A stretch of 64,000 bases of DNA from an uncultured Eubacteriales bacterium (GCA_934486615.1 CAKSQO010000007.1:59447-123446); one strand, 5' to 3'. Shown: positions 9,754 to 20,103, counted from the stretch's first letter. The notes: a model not told the origin generated them from the letters alone. Numbers and translations are program-made.

Positions 9754-9791
9754 TCTGCACTATTCACTATTACTTCTTCGCTAAAACGTGA

Positions 9792-9818
9792 AAAAGCCGC
9801 CCGATAAGGGCGGCTTTT
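9792..9818 (-). terminator. Terminator of the nitroreductase gene
   Basis: Eleven-base-pair stem AAAAGCCGCCC/GGGCGGCTTTT around a five-base loop, eight bases past the nitroreductase stop. Symmetric A/T flanks would also let it work in the plus direction. Confidence 0.85.
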
Positions 9819-9825
9819 CGTTTTC

Positions 9826-10347
9826 TCACACTTCGACGATATATCCGTCTTTGCGCTTGGGGGCAGGCTGAGGGGCGGCAGCGGCGTAGCCGAGGGCGAC
9901 CGAGCCTACTCCGCGCAGGCTCTCGTCGACTCCCCACTCGCGCAGCAGCTGCTTGCCCTCGGGGCTGTCGAAAATCTCGCGCTCACGGTGCACCCACACC
10001 GTCGCAAGGCCGACCGAGTGCGCGGCGAGCATCAGGTTTTCAAGCACGCAGGTGCCGTCCTCCACCCAGGTATTCACGCTCGGGTCGGCGAGCACAAGCA
10101 CTATCACGGGCGCGCCGTAATACGGGTCAACGTCCCTGCCCATAACGGCGGCGTTCAGCTTCGACAGCCGGGCGCGGTAGTCCGCGCTCTTGACCGCGAT
10201 TATCGTCGGCGACTGGCGGCCGCGCCCCGTCGGAGCGTAAGTGCCCGCTTCGAGCACGGCGCGCAACTTGTCCTGCGGCACTTCATCGGGCTTGTACGCC
10301 CTGACGCTGCGCCTTGAGCGAATGTTTTCAAGAACCTCGTTTTTCAT
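9826..10347 (-). CDS. Nitroreductase family protein
   Basis: 173 residues from the ATG at 10345-10347, seven bases after GAGGTG. The N-terminal RSRRSVRAYKPDEVP is the FMN-binding signature of nitroreductases, and APTGRGRQSPTIIAV follows as expected. SVGLATVWVHRE and LRGVGSVALGYA complete the core. Such flavoenzymes reduce nitro groups, quinones or flavins with NAD(P)H in the cytoplasm; the natural substrate is not known. The gene stands alone between two terminators. Its short length fits the compact two-domain clostridial subgroup. Confidence 0.92.
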   Translation of the reverse strand: MKNEVLENIRSRRSVRAYKPDEVPQDKLRAVLEAGTYAPTGRGRQSPTIIAVKSADYRARLSKLNAAVMGRDVDPYYGAPVIVLVLADPSVNTWVEDGTCVLENLMLAAHSVGLATVWVHREREIFDSPEGKQLLREWGVDESLRGVGSVALGYAAAAPQPAPKRKDGYIVEV

Positions 10348-10377
10348 AAAAGCACCTCGCAAGCAAAAATCAAAGAA

Positions 10378-10407
10378 AGGACAGCACTTTTCTTTCAGCG
10401 CTGCCCT
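10378..10407 (-). terminator. Terminator of the 76-residue ORF
   Basis: Eleven-base-pair stem (AGGGCAGCGCT with AGTGCTGTCCT, two G-U pairs), eight-base loop, then TTCTTTG on the minus strand. Confidence 0.6.
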
Positions 10408-10461
10408 TATCTCTCAAAACACATCTGTTAAAAATTCGGCTTATCGCCCTGACTCCGCTTG

Positions 10462-10692
10462 TCAGTGCTCGCCGAGCCACGCCTCGGCCTTTGCCTTGGA
10501 GACGGACTTGATGTTCTCGGTCGGGTATTTGGATTCCGCACCGCCGTTTACATAGAGAAAATAGAGGCCTGCGGGAGTCTGATAAAGGGTCTCCTCATAG
10601 CCGTCCGCATCACCGAACGCACCGACGGTGAACTTCTTTACGAGGGTCGCGGTCGAAGTGTCGTACTCTCTCTTGCAGATTATCTTTTTCAT
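10462..10692 (-). CDS. Small conserved protein of unknown function
   Basis: 76 residues from the ATG at 10690-10692, six bases after AGAGGTG; a GTG nine bases upstream belongs to the ribosome-binding site. The protein begins MKKIICKREYDTSTATLV, followed by GYEETLYQTPAGLYFLYVNGG and a C-terminal KAKAEAWLGEH. I recall related small proteins in Clostridia and their mobile elements but cannot name a family or function. It has its own promoter and terminator, so it is probably a single-gene transcript. No transmembrane segment is present. Confidence 0.8.
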   Translation of the reverse strand: MKKIICKREYDTSTATLVKKFTVGAFGDADGYEETLYQTPAGLYFLYVNGGAESKYPTENIKSVSKAKAEAWLGEH

Positions 10693-10731
10693 GGTTTTCA
10701 CCTCTGTTGCTTATCATTCGGGATTTATTAT

Positions 10732-10760
10732 ATGATAGCACTTTTTGCGCGTTTTTTCAA
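10732..10760 (-). promoter_or_regulatory. Promoter of the 76-residue ORF
   Basis: Minus strand: TTGAAA, 17-bp spacer, TATCAT. A TATAAT lies four bases further downstream, overlapping the start region. Confidence 0.55.
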
Positions 10761-10850
10761 TCCGCAAGCAGACTAAATACTGGAAATTTTTTACACATAT
10801 ATTGTGCATATTCACTATAATTTGCGTTTATTTTTCTACATTCAGATAGA

Positions 10851-10899
10851 AAAGTCCCGCTTAAAGCGGCGGAATAAACGTCACTCAAAGCGGGACTTT
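10851..10899 (-). terminator. Terminator of the TM2-domain gene
   Basis: AAAGTCCCGCTT pairs with AAAGCGGGACTTT across an internal region, 39 bases past the TM2 gene stop. The A/T-rich flanks allow bidirectional action. Confidence 0.7.
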
Positions 10900-10937
10900 A
10901 GGATTTAGTTATTGCAAGGAAAGCTAACGCCTTGGCA

Positions 10938-11351
10938 TTAGTCCTTGAGCGGAATGCCATTGCCGTCGGTGTTGATGCTGCCGGTAAGGATCATAATGCC
11001 CTCAATAAGGCCCCAAATTCCGCTGACGGTAGCGCCTACGCCGCAGGTCAGGCAGGTGATGAGCAGCTGAGCGACAGCCTTGCCGGTGTTGCCGAGATAG
11101 AAGTTGTGCACGCCGAACGAGCCGAGTAAAATTCCGAGAATGCCGGCAGCGATCTTCGACTTCTGGGTCGAAGGATCGTACTGGGGCTGCTGAACAACAG
11201 CGAAGCCGCAGTTGGTGCAGATGCTTGCGCCGGGAGCGACATTCTGGCCGCAGTTGGCGCAGAAATTGCTGCCCGTGCCGGCAGCAAAGCCGCAATTGGT
11301 GCAAACAGCAGCATTGTTGTCCATAGGAGTACCGCAGTTTTTACAGAACAT
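10938..11351 (-). CDS. Zinc-ribbon TM2 domain membrane protein
   Basis: 137 residues. The first 55 carry two zinc ribbons, with CKNCG, CTNCG, CANCG and CTNCG knuckles. A glutamine-rich linker leads to a TM2 domain: KSKIAAGILGILLGSFGVHN, then YLGNTGKAVAQLL and a second helix through WGLIEGIMIL. TM2 proteins are small inner-membrane proteins of unclear role; the ribbons may bind a partner. It is expressed alone from a consensus promoter and closed by a terminator. Confidence 0.93.
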   Translation of the reverse strand: MFCKNCGTPMDNNAAVCTNCGFAAGTGSNFCANCGQNVAPGASICTNCGFAVVQQPQYDPSTQKSKIAAGILGILLGSFGVHNFYLGNTGKAVAQLLITCLTCGVGATVSGIWGLIEGIMILTGSINTDGNGIPLKD

Positions 11352-11423
11352 TTTAGTTCACCTCAAAAAAATATTTGTTGCAGCGCGGCAATTCCTACGA
11401 ACTGACGGCTCATACTACAAGTA

Positions 11424-11452
11424 ATTATATTATTAAATATGCGCACTGTCAA
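11424..11452 (-). promoter_or_regulatory. Consensus promoter of the TM2-domain gene
   Basis: Minus strand: TTGACA, exactly 17 bp, TATAAT, matching the sigma-A consensus at all twelve positions. Strong expression is expected. Confidence 0.85.
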
Positions 11453-11495
11453 CCGAAATTGTCGCTTTTTCTGTAATTTCACATTCTATATAGGC

Positions 11496-11538
11496 AAAAG
11501 CGCCCCGCGTGACCGAAGCGGCCGCGCAAAGCGCTTTT
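11496..11538 (-). terminator. Terminator of the T-box operon (after GH3)
   Basis: AAAAGCGC/GCGCTTTT outer stem with a GC-rich inner hairpin, 38 bases beyond the GH3 stop. Confidence 0.55.
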
Positions 11539-11575
11539 AATTAAGTTTTGATCCAAGCGCGAAAGCGGCCGAAAA

Positions 11576-14314
11576 TCAGACGTAAAGCTCGACTTTCTCC
11601 ATCTTCAGCGCGTCGCGGCCGCTCTCAAGGTTGAGATAGACCCAGTTGTCGCCCTCGTACAGACCGATCTCGCTGCGTGACTCGACGACCTTGCCCTGCG
11701 TGCCACCGATGAGCACGCGCATATGAGCGCCGTCGGCCGCAACTCCGAGCACGACCGAGTACTGCTCAAGCGAGTCGGCAGGAGTGGACACATACATCTT
11801 GACGATGCAGCGGGCGCGCCTGTCGCTCTTGACAAGCCAGCTGTTTGAGTCCTTGATGTCGGTAAAGGTCGCGATGAGCTTGTACTCGTGATCCGCGTCG
11901 GCAGGCTTGAAGCCTATCTTCGCGTAATGCTCGAACGCAGCGACGCTCATTGCATAGCGGCAGACGTTCATCGCGTTGCGCTGCAGCTCGCCGCGGGTCA
12001 GCTTGCCCTCGTCGAGCCACTGACGGATATTGTCCGCGTCGAAGGTGCCCGCAAGGCCGTTGCCGACGATCATATAAACGTCGTTCTGGGCGCGCACCAT
12101 CGGCGCGCGGTTGTTCTGAGTCGAGTGCTCCTCGTATTCGGGGTGCTCGTCGCAGTTGGTACCGGTCCACCAGTCGGTCATAACGAAGCCGGTGTAGCCC
12201 CAGTCGCCGCGCAGGATAGTGGTGTTGAGGTCGTAGTTGCAGGCGGTGTGCACGCCGTTGACCTTATTGTAGGAGGTCATTATCGAGGTCGCGCCGCCCT
12301 CCTTGACCGCGATCTCAAACGGGCGCAGGTAGATTTCGCGCAGCGCACGCTCGCTGACAACGGAGTCGTGGGTGTTGCGGGTAGTCTCCTGACTGTTGGC
12401 GCAGAAGTGCTTGATGGTAGCGGTTACGTCGCTCTCAAGCAGGCCGCGGCACTGAGCCGCCGCCATAAGACCCGACAGCAGCGGATCCTCCGAGAAATAC
12501 TCGAAGTTGCGGCCGTTGAGCGGGCTGCGGTGAATATTGATTCCGGGTCCGAGCAGGGTGTCGACCCTGTGTCCGTACATCTCGATACCCTCATAGACAA
12601 AGAGCTTTTCGATAAGCTCGCAATCCCAGGTAGAAGCCATCTGCGTGCCGTTGGGCATTGCGGTGGCCTGAATCTTGCCGGGCATTCTGAGGCCGGACGG
12701 GCCGTCGGACGAGCACAGCACGGGAATACCGAACTGCATCAGGCGGTCGGTGATGCCGCCGTAGGCGCTGCCTGTGCCCGTGACCTTCGGGCTGGACATT
12801 CCCTCGCCGCGCGAGATATGGATAAGGTCGTCGTCGGACAGCTGAGCGATGAATTCCTCCATCGAGCACTTGCCCGTCTTAACGTCGTTGAGGATAAGCC
12901 CCTTGTCGCCCGTGTACGGAATGTCGGCGGGACGGTTGGCGGCGATGCGCTCAAGAATATCGTACTGTCTGAGCGGAGCGGGCTCCATGACGACCCTGTA
13001 GCCGTCCGCGTCCTTTGTCATACGGAAGCGGTCGAAAGCGAAGGTCGGCGCGAGCGCCTGCTCAAGCTGCTCGGTCACGACGAGCTCGCTTATCGGATAA
13101 GTATAGACCTTTTCGCAGGAGTGAGCGTCGTTGCCGACGTAAATGTCGTAGTCGCCCGCCTCGAGGACGTAGGCGTAGGCGTTGCCTGTCACGCCCGAAT
13201 CGTCGTAGGACGCCATCGAGTCGATGTCGAAGCCGACGGTCAGCTCCTCGCTTTCATTCGGGGCGAGGAGTCGGGTCTTTTTGAACGCGGCCAGCTGCTT
13301 GAGCGGCTTGCCGAGCTTGCCCTGCGGCGCGCCGTAGTAGACCTGGACGACCTCCTTGCCCGCGCAGTCGCCGGTGTTGGTGACCCTGACAGTGGCTTCA
13401 ATGCGGCCGCCGCGGTCGGTGACGGAGACAGTCTCGGTCTTAAAAGTGGTGTAAGAGATACCGTAGCCGAACGGATAAAGCACCGCGTCGGGGGCCACGG
13501 TCTCGAAGTATCTGTAGCCGACGTAGATATCCTCGCTGAAGCAGTTGCGCTTGTGGTCGCCGAAGTAAGGCGTGCTCGGAATAACGTCAAAGCTGTTGAC
13601 GATGGTGTCTGGCAGCTTGCCGCAGGGGTTTACCTTGCCGCGAATGACGTCGACGGTCGCGCGGCCGCCCTCCTGGCCGCCCTGCCAGACGTACATGACC
13701 GAGTCGATGTCGTACTTTTTGACCCAGTTCATATCCATTATGTTGCCGACGTTGAGCAGCACCGCGACCTTGTCAAAGTGCTTCTTAATCGCGGCGAACA
13801 TCTCCTCCTCGCTCTCGGAGAGGAAGTATGAGCCGGCCTCGGCCACGTTGTCGCGCGCCTCGCCGGAAGTTCTGGTTATGATAACGAGCGCGATGTCGGA
13901 CTGCTCTGCAGCGGAAGTCAGCAGCTCGTCGCTCAGCGGCATCTCGACCTGGCTCCACGGAGCGTCCGCCCAGCCCTTGCCCTTATCGTAGGGGTGCCCG
14001 GCGTTATAGTCGGCGTAAGCCTCGGCGAGGTCCTCGTTGATGACAACGCCGCCCTCAGCGCGCAGCTCGTCGAGAATGTTGGTCAGATACGGCGCGTTGA
14101 CCGCTCCGCCCGAGCCTGCGCCCGATTTGATGTAGTCCTTCTGCATTCTGCCGAAAACGGAGACTTTGGCGCCATCCTTCAGCGGCAGCAGCCCCCCGCG
14201 GTTTTCAAGCAGCACACAGCCTTCGGCTGCAACGGTGCGCGACCATTCGGCAACCTCCCTGAGAGGGCCCGCCTTTACGGACGAAAGGTCGATACCTGCC
14301 ACAGTTTTACTCAT
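11576..14314 (-). CDS. Glycoside hydrolase family 3 protein with permuted domain order
   Basis: 912 residues, no signal peptide, hence cytoplasmic. The GH3 C-terminal alpha/beta domain comes first (EGCVLLENRGGLLPL near residue 30, through YPFGYGISYTTF), then a fibronectin-III-like domain (IEATVRVTNTGDCAGKEVVQ), and the TIM-barrel domain comes last. The barrel carries KHFCANSQETTRN and the nucleophile D714 in GFVMTDWW. This order is the reverse of classical GH3 enzymes but is known for some Clostridial beta-glucosidases. It would hydrolyse imported beta-glycosides or similar sugars; the substrate is not readable. It overlaps the MATE gene by four bases and starts after GGAGG. Confidence 0.92.
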   Translation of the reverse strand: MSKTVAGIDLSSVKAGPLREVAEWSRTVAAEGCVLLENRGGLLPLKDGAKVSVFGRMQKDYIKSGAGSGGAVNAPYLTNILDELRAEGGVVINEDLAEAYADYNAGHPYDKGKGWADAPWSQVEMPLSDELLTSAAEQSDIALVIITRTSGEARDNVAEAGSYFLSESEEEMFAAIKKHFDKVAVLLNVGNIMDMNWVKKYDIDSVMYVWQGGQEGGRATVDVIRGKVNPCGKLPDTIVNSFDVIPSTPYFGDHKRNCFSEDIYVGYRYFETVAPDAVLYPFGYGISYTTFKTETVSVTDRGGRIEATVRVTNTGDCAGKEVVQVYYGAPQGKLGKPLKQLAAFKKTRLLAPNESEELTVGFDIDSMASYDDSGVTGNAYAYVLEAGDYDIYVGNDAHSCEKVYTYPISELVVTEQLEQALAPTFAFDRFRMTKDADGYRVVMEPAPLRQYDILERIAANRPADIPYTGDKGLILNDVKTGKCSMEEFIAQLSDDDLIHISRGEGMSSPKVTGTGSAYGGITDRLMQFGIPVLCSSDGPSGLRMPGKIQATAMPNGTQMASTWDCELIEKLFVYEGIEMYGHRVDTLLGPGINIHRSPLNGRNFEYFSEDPLLSGLMAAAQCRGLLESDVTATIKHFCANSQETTRNTHDSVVSERALREIYLRPFEIAVKEGGATSIMTSYNKVNGVHTACNYDLNTTILRGDWGYTGFVMTDWWTGTNCDEHPEYEEHSTQNNRAPMVRAQNDVYMIVGNGLAGTFDADNIRQWLDEGKLTRGELQRNAMNVCRYAMSVAAFEHYAKIGFKPADADHEYKLIATFTDIKDSNSWLVKSDRRARCIVKMYVSTPADSLEQYSVVLGVAADGAHMRVLIGGTQGKVVESRSEIGLYEGDNWVYLNLESGRDALKMEKVELYV

Positions 14315-15666
14315 TTTGTTTCCTCCGTTTCCCTTTTATCTATCCAAACACCCTTCAGATAGAAAATAAGTGTCAATACAGTGCTTGTGATCCAGCCGAT
14401 AGGCCATGAAAGCCATATTCCCGTCGGGGAGTTGAGCAGCCCCGAGAGTATCCACGCGATGACCACGCGCAGCCCGAGGTCGGCCATTGTCGCGAACATA
14501 AAGCAGCCCATCGCGCCCGCTCCGCGCAGCACGCCGTCAAAAGCGTTCTTTATCGCGCAGAGGATAAGAAACGGTATGACTATCCTGAGATATGTTACGC
14601 CTATCGTTACGGCCTCGGGATTATTCTCTTTCATAAACAGGCCGATGAGCGGCTCTGCTGCGAAGAAGATGAACAGCGTAAGCGGTATGCTGACCGCCGC
14701 GCCGATTTTGAGCATAGTGCGCACGCCCTGCCGCACGCGCTCGGGCTTTTCGGCGCCGAGGTTCTGCGAAACATAGGGCGAGAGGCTGCCGCCCAGGGCG
14801 TTGACCGTGGTAACGCCGAGGTTCTTGATCTTGCTGCCCGCGGAGAACGCCGCGATGGCCGACGAACCGAAGCCGTTTATAAGGCGCTGCACGCACATAT
14901 TGCCTATCGAAATGCTGCTTTGCTGCAGCGCGCTCGGTATCGACACGGCCGTTATCTGCGCCAGTATGTCGCCCGAAAACAGGCCGGGCTTTTTGTCGGT
15001 CGCAATTTTCCTAAGCTGCAAAAGCAGCGTGGTCATACTGAGCGTTGCGGCGACCGCCTGGGTGATGAAAGTCGCCCAGGCGACTCCCTTCACACCCCAA
15101 TTAAACACTATTACGAACACACAGTCAAGCAAAATGTTGCCGACCGATGAAAAAATCAGAAATATCAGCGGCGTGCGGCTGTTGCCGAGCGCCGTGAACA
15201 CTCCGTTTGCGATATTGTAAAAGAATAAAAATACAAGGCCGCCGACGTAGATGTTCAGATAAGTCTCCGCCTGTGCGAAAATTCCGTCGGCTTTCGGCGT
15301 GCCAAGCAGGCGCAGCAGCGGCGAGCTGAGCGCAAAGCCGGCGACTGTCAGCACCGCGCTCAAAACACAGCAGGCGATGAGCGCCGTGTTTATCGCCGTC
15401 TTCATTCGCGTCATGCGCTTTGCGCCGAACAGCTTCGAGATGACGACGGAGCTGCCGACGTTCATTCCCGTGCCGAACGCAAGCAGGATAGTTGTTATCG
15501 GGTACGACGCGCCGACGGCGCTTAGAGCGCTTTCGCCGATGAATTTGCCCGCGATGACCGTATCGGCAATGTTATAAAGCTGCTGAAACAGCACGCTTAT
15601 CAGCATCGGCATCGAAAAACGCAGCAGTACGCCGAACGGCTTGCCGACGGTCATGTCGCGGATCAA
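14311..15666 (-). CDS. MATE family efflux transporter
   Basis: 451 residues, about twelve helices in two homologous halves. The start is TTG at 15664-15666, seven bases after GGAGGAGG, one base beyond the cysS stop. MATE signatures include FSMPMLISVLFQQLYNIADT at the N-terminus and AVGASYPITTILLAFGTGMN. These antiporters export organic cations or metabolites using sodium or protons. It sits tightly between cysS and GH3, so a role in exporting a compound linked to cysteine status or a glycoside is possible but only inferred. Subfamily resembles the NorM/DinF-like clostridial exporters. Confidence 0.93.
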   Translation of the reverse strand: MIRDMTVGKPFGVLLRFSMPMLISVLFQQLYNIADTVIAGKFIGESALSAVGASYPITTILLAFGTGMNVGSSVVISKLFGAKRMTRMKTAINTALIACCVLSAVLTVAGFALSSPLLRLLGTPKADGIFAQAETYLNIYVGGLVFLFFYNIANGVFTALGNSRTPLIFLIFSSVGNILLDCVFVIVFNWGVKGVAWATFITQAVAATLSMTTLLLQLRKIATDKKPGLFSGDILAQITAVSIPSALQQSSISIGNMCVQRLINGFGSSAIAAFSAGSKIKNLGVTTVNALGGSLSPYVSQNLGAEKPERVRQGVRTMLKIGAAVSIPLTLFIFFAAEPLIGLFMKENNPEAVTIGVTYLRIVIPFLILCAIKNAFDGVLRGAGAMGCFMFATMADLGLRVVIAWILSGLLNSPTGIWLSWPIGWITSTVLTLIFYLKGVWIDKRETEETK

Positions 15667-15667
15667 A

Positions 15668-17047
<1,380 letters not shown>

Positions 17048-17048
17048 T

Positions 17049-17693
17049 TTATCTGTCCTCCTGTTTGGCTTTTATTTCGTCAAGCTCGCCTTTAAGCGCT
17101 CCAAGCTCCTGCCGCATACGGCAAAGCTCCTGCGCAACCGGGTCGGGAACGTGTATCTGATCGAGGTCGAGACGCACGCCGTTGCGCTTTACCACGCGAG
17201 CGGGAACGCCGACGGCGGTCGAATTGTCGGGCACGGTATCGAGCACGACCGCACCCGCCGCAATGCGGGAGTTGTCGCCGACCTTGAACGGGCCGAGCAC
17301 CTTTGCGCCCGAGCCTATCATCACGTTATTGCCGATGGTCGGATGGCGCTTGCCGTGATCCTTGCCCGTGCCGCCGAGGGTCACGCCCTGATAGATCGTC
17401 ACGTCGTCGCCTATCTCGGTCGTTTCGCCGATGACGACTCCCGTACCGTGGTCGATGAACAGGCGGCGGCCGATCGTCGCGCCGGGGTGTATCTCGATGC
17501 CCGTCTTGCGCACGGCTCTTTGCGAGATCAGGCGTGCGATGAAGAAGTGCCCCCTGTCGTAGAACCACCGCGCGCGGCGGTGCATTCTGATGGCTTTAAG
17601 CCCCGGATAGAGGAAGAATATCTCAAAAAATGACCGTGCGGCGGGGTCGCGCTCCTTTACGGTCGCGATGTCCTCCTTCAATCTGTCAAACAT
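17049..17693 (-). CDS. cysE: Serine O-acetyltransferase
   Basis: 214 residues from the ATG at 17691-17693; the nearer ATG nine bases upstream is inside the AAGGAG site and is rejected. The N-terminal helical part (LKEDIATVKERDPAARS) leads into left-handed beta-helix hexapeptide repeats with IEIHPGATIGRRLFIDHGTG and TLGGTGKDHGKRHP, characteristic of serine acetyltransferases. It makes O-acetylserine, the cysteine precursor. A helical tail follows (LCRMRQELGALKGELDEI). First gene after the T-box. Confidence 0.95.
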   Translation of the reverse strand: MFDRLKEDIATVKERDPAARSFFEIFFLYPGLKAIRMHRRARWFYDRGHFFIARLISQRAVRKTGIEIHPGATIGRRLFIDHGTGVVIGETTEIGDDVTIYQGVTLGGTGKDHGKRHPTIGNNVMIGSGAKVLGPFKVGDNSRIAAGAVVLDTVPDNSTAVGVPARVVKRNGVRLDLDQIHVPDPVAQELCRMRQELGALKGELDEIKAKQEDR

Positions 17694-17712
17694 AAAAATC
17701 ATCTCCTTGCCG

Positions 17713-17752
17713 AAAAATAACGCCCCCGCTGTCTGAAAAGACGGCGAAGGCG
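17713..17752 (-). terminator. T-box terminator hairpin
   Basis: Thirteen-base-pair stem with one mismatch (CGCCTTCGCCGTC with GACAGCGGGGGCG), then TTATTTTT on the minus strand, 20 bases before the cysE ATG. Confidence 0.85.
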
Positions 17753-18058
17753 AAAAGTATCCGCGGTTCCACTTCGTGTTTATCACTTTAAGACCGATAA
17801 CGGCGGCCGACCGTACGGAAATAATCGAAGCCGAGGTGCTGCTCTGAAATGAGCCGCTTGGCGAAGCCGAGGTCATGCCCCTCAAAAACGGAGCGCGTCT
17901 CTCCGCGAAGCTCCCCTCAAAGACCGAAGGCGAGCGCCGCTTCTTTCCTCCCGTATGCTGTGCGGGTGCATTCGCCTGCAAGGCCGACCGAAGGCTCTTT
18001 CAGCCGATGAAGCCCTCTCTCTTTTGCCGGTTAGGAAGCAGGTTACTTATCCCGCGTC
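17713..18058 (-). promoter_or_regulatory. Cysteine-responsive T-box leader
   Basis: On the minus strand, the GGATAAGTAA start of stem I, the AGAGAG K-turn element, the GCTGAAAG region and the specifier region GAATGCACC occur in order. The specifier triplet is TGC (17968-17970), a Cys codon. The T-box sequence AAGTGGAACCGCGG (17761-17774) precedes the terminator by eight bases. Uncharged tRNA-Cys would stabilise the antiterminator and allow transcription of cysE, cysS and probably the MATE and GH3 genes. Confidence 0.92.
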
Positions 18059-18113
18059 AAACGCATTTGACTGTATTGTTGTATTGTGCGGCTTTTGACG
18101 CACTTTACATTAT

Positions 18114-18142
18114 ATTATATGACGAACAAAGCGGTTTGTCCA
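18114..18142 (-). promoter_or_regulatory. Promoter of the T-box operon
   Basis: Minus strand: TGGACA, 17-bp spacer, TATAAT. The predicted start near 18107 gives a leader of roughly 410 bases to the cysE ATG. Confidence 0.7.
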
Positions 18143-18150
18143 GTCATTTT

Positions 18151-18747
18151 TTACCTGGAATTTACAAACTCGCGGTTCTGCACGGCGTAAACAATGCCTG
18201 AAATGACCGCCATAACGGTCGAAAACCACATTACCGCGCAGTAGATAACGCGCAGGACGTGCGTCGGAGCGCCCGCGAGCAGCCCGAGCTCAAGCGAGCC
18301 GTCGAGCCATATCAGGTACTCAAACAGCAGCGCAAGAATTATCGAGGCCATCTGGGTGACGGTCTTCATCTTGCCGTAGATGTTCGCGGCAACGACCTTG
18401 CCCCCGCCCGCGGCCATAAGGCGCACGGAGGTGACGAGAAATTCCCTCGTCAGGACGATGAAGTTTATCCACATCATCGACTTCAAGCCTCCGATGCCGC
18501 AGACCATAAAGCCTAAAAACGCGGCGGTGGTGAGCATTTTATCCGCAAGCGGGTCGAGGAACTTGCCCAAATCGGTTATCAAATTGTACCGACGCGCAAT
18601 TTTTCCGTCGATAAGGTCGGTCAGCGACGCGAAAATGAACACAAGCAGCGCCGCAAGGTAGTGGTGCGGAAATTCGGTCACCAGCAGCACCAGAAATATC
18701 GGTACCATTACTATGCGCAGCACGGTCAGCTTATTCGGTAAAGTCAT
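18151..18747 (-). CDS. pgsA: CDP-diacylglycerol-glycerol-3-phosphate 3-phosphatidyltransferase
   Basis: 198 residues with about five membrane helices. The CDP-alcohol phosphatidyltransferase motif is clear: DLIDGKIARRYNLITDLGKF followed by LDPLADK, giving the pattern DGxxAR...GxxxDxxxD. It forms phosphatidylglycerol phosphate, the entry point to anionic phospholipids. The ATG follows GGAGG. It lies three bases behind rimO, an arrangement also found in other Clostridia, where rimO-pgsA precede recA-linked genes. Confidence 0.95.
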   Translation of the reverse strand: MTLPNKLTVLRIVMVPIFLVLLVTEFPHHYLAALLVFIFASLTDLIDGKIARRYNLITDLGKFLDPLADKMLTTAAFLGFMVCGIGGLKSMMWINFIVLTREFLVTSVRLMAAGGGKVVAANIYGKMKTVTQMASIILALLFEYLIWLDGSLELGLLAGAPTHVLRVIYCAVMWFSTVMAVISGIVYAVQNREFVNSR

Positions 18748-18750
18748 TTC

Positions 18751-20088
18751 TCATTCCTCCGATACCTGACAGCCGAGCAGGTCGTATTCGATAGTGTCGG
18801 TGACCTCGACCCTGACGATGTCGCCGGGCTTTGCGCGCCTCTCGGCGGGGGTGAAGAATATCTTCGCGTCGATCTCGGGCGCGTCGGCCTTGGTACGGCC
18901 GTACAGGCACTTTATGTAATCATCGTAGCCCTCGACGAGCACGTCGAGCACCTGACCCATCTTCTCCTGATTCTTTTCCTCGGTTATGCGCAGCTGCGCG
19001 TCCATAATGACCTCGCTGCGGCGGATCTTTACCTGCTCGTCGATCTGATCTGGCATGGCCGCGGCCAGCGTGCCGTCCTCCGCCGAATAGGCAAAGCAGC
19101 CCAAGCGGTCAAAGCGGACGTCGTGCACAAACTCGCACAGCTCGGTGAACTGCTCCTCGGTTTCGCCCGGGAAGCCCGTGATGAACGTGGTGCGCAGGGT
19201 AACGTCGGGCAGCTTTTCGCGAATGTGAGCCATAAGTGCGGTCAGGCTACGGCGGTCGCCTTTGCGGTTCATGCGTTTAAGAATATCGCCGTCGCAGTGC
19301 TGGAGCGGAATATCAAGGTAGTTGAGCACCTTTTCCTGCCGCGCCATGGTGTCAAGCAGCTCGTCGGTGATGAGGTCGGGGTAGGTGTAGAGCATTCTTA
19401 TCCACTCTATACCGTCTATTTTGCACAGCTCGTCAAGCAGCTCGGCCAGCTTCGGCTCGCCGTAGAGGTCGCGGCCGTACATGGTCGTGTCCTGCGCAAT
19501 GAGGACGATCTCCTTAACGCCGCGCGCGGCGAGCGAGCGCGTCTCGGCGACGATGTCCTCCGTTTTGCGCGAGCGGAAGCGGCCGCGTATTTTCGGTATC
19601 GTGCAATAGGTGCAGCAGTTGTCGCAGCCGTCGGACGTGCGGACATAGGCGGTGTACTTCGGCGTGGTCAACACGCGTTCGCCCTCAAGCGCGAGGTCGT
19701 ACTTGTCGCCGAACTTCTCAAAGCCGCTGCCCGCAAGCGCCTGCTCGACCGCGGCGACAATGTCGCCGTTGCAGCCGATTCCGAGCACCGCGTCGACCTC
19801 GGGCAGCTCCTTGCGTATATCCTCGCGGAAGCGCTCTGCAAGGCAGCCTGTGACGACGATGCCCTTGATGGTGCCCTCTTTTTTGAGCGCCGCCATTTCG
19901 AGAATGTTCTCGATAGCTTCCTTTTTAGCGTCGTCGATAAAGCCGCAGGTGTTGATTATCACCACGTCGGCGCTCGATTCCTCATTAGTTATGGTATAGC
20001 CCGCGTCGTGCAGACGGCTGAGCATAAGCTCGGCGTCGACCTGATTTTTGGGACAGCCGAGCGAAATCATTCCAACCTTACATGGCAT
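18751..20088 (-). CDS. rimO: Ribosomal protein S12 methylthiotransferase RimO
   Basis: 445 residues. The N-terminal UPF0004 domain begins SLGCPKNQVDAELML. The radical-SAM cluster binder is CDNCCTYC in RTSDGCDNCCTYCTIPKIRG. A C-terminal TRAM domain ends the protein. RimO adds a methylthio group to an aspartate of ribosomal protein S12. The C-terminal GDIVRVEVTDTIEYDLLGCQ fits RimO better than MiaB. It sits between recX and pgsA, 15 bases from recX. Confidence 0.95.
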   Translation of the reverse strand: MPCKVGMISLGCPKNQVDAELMLSRLHDAGYTITNEESSADVVIINTCGFIDDAKKEAIENILEMAALKKEGTIKGIVVTGCLAERFREDIRKELPEVDAVLGIGCNGDIVAAVEQALAGSGFEKFGDKYDLALEGERVLTTPKYTAYVRTSDGCDNCCTYCTIPKIRGRFRSRKTEDIVAETRSLAARGVKEIVLIAQDTTMYGRDLYGEPKLAELLDELCKIDGIEWIRMLYTYPDLITDELLDTMARQEKVLNYLDIPLQHCDGDILKRMNRKGDRRSLTALMAHIREKLPDVTLRTTFITGFPGETEEQFTELCEFVHDVRFDRLGCFAYSAEDGTLAAAMPDQIDEQVKIRRSEVIMDAQLRITEEKNQEKMGQVLDVLVEGYDDYIKCLYGRTKADAPEIDAKIFFTPAERRAKPGDIVRVEVTDTIEYDLLGCQVSEE

Positions 20089-20103
20089 TTTTCGGAAAAC
20101 CTC

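Noticed and set aside
9271..9784. Two nearly identical small ORFs of 99 and 75 codons
   Set aside because: They are the same 219-bp repeat read twice, with no start signal or conserved protein.
11888..13831. 647-codon open frame on the plus strand
   Set aside because: It lies entirely antisense to the GH3 gene and reflects GC-rich third positions; there is no ribosome-binding site and the protein is low complexity in V, A, R and D.
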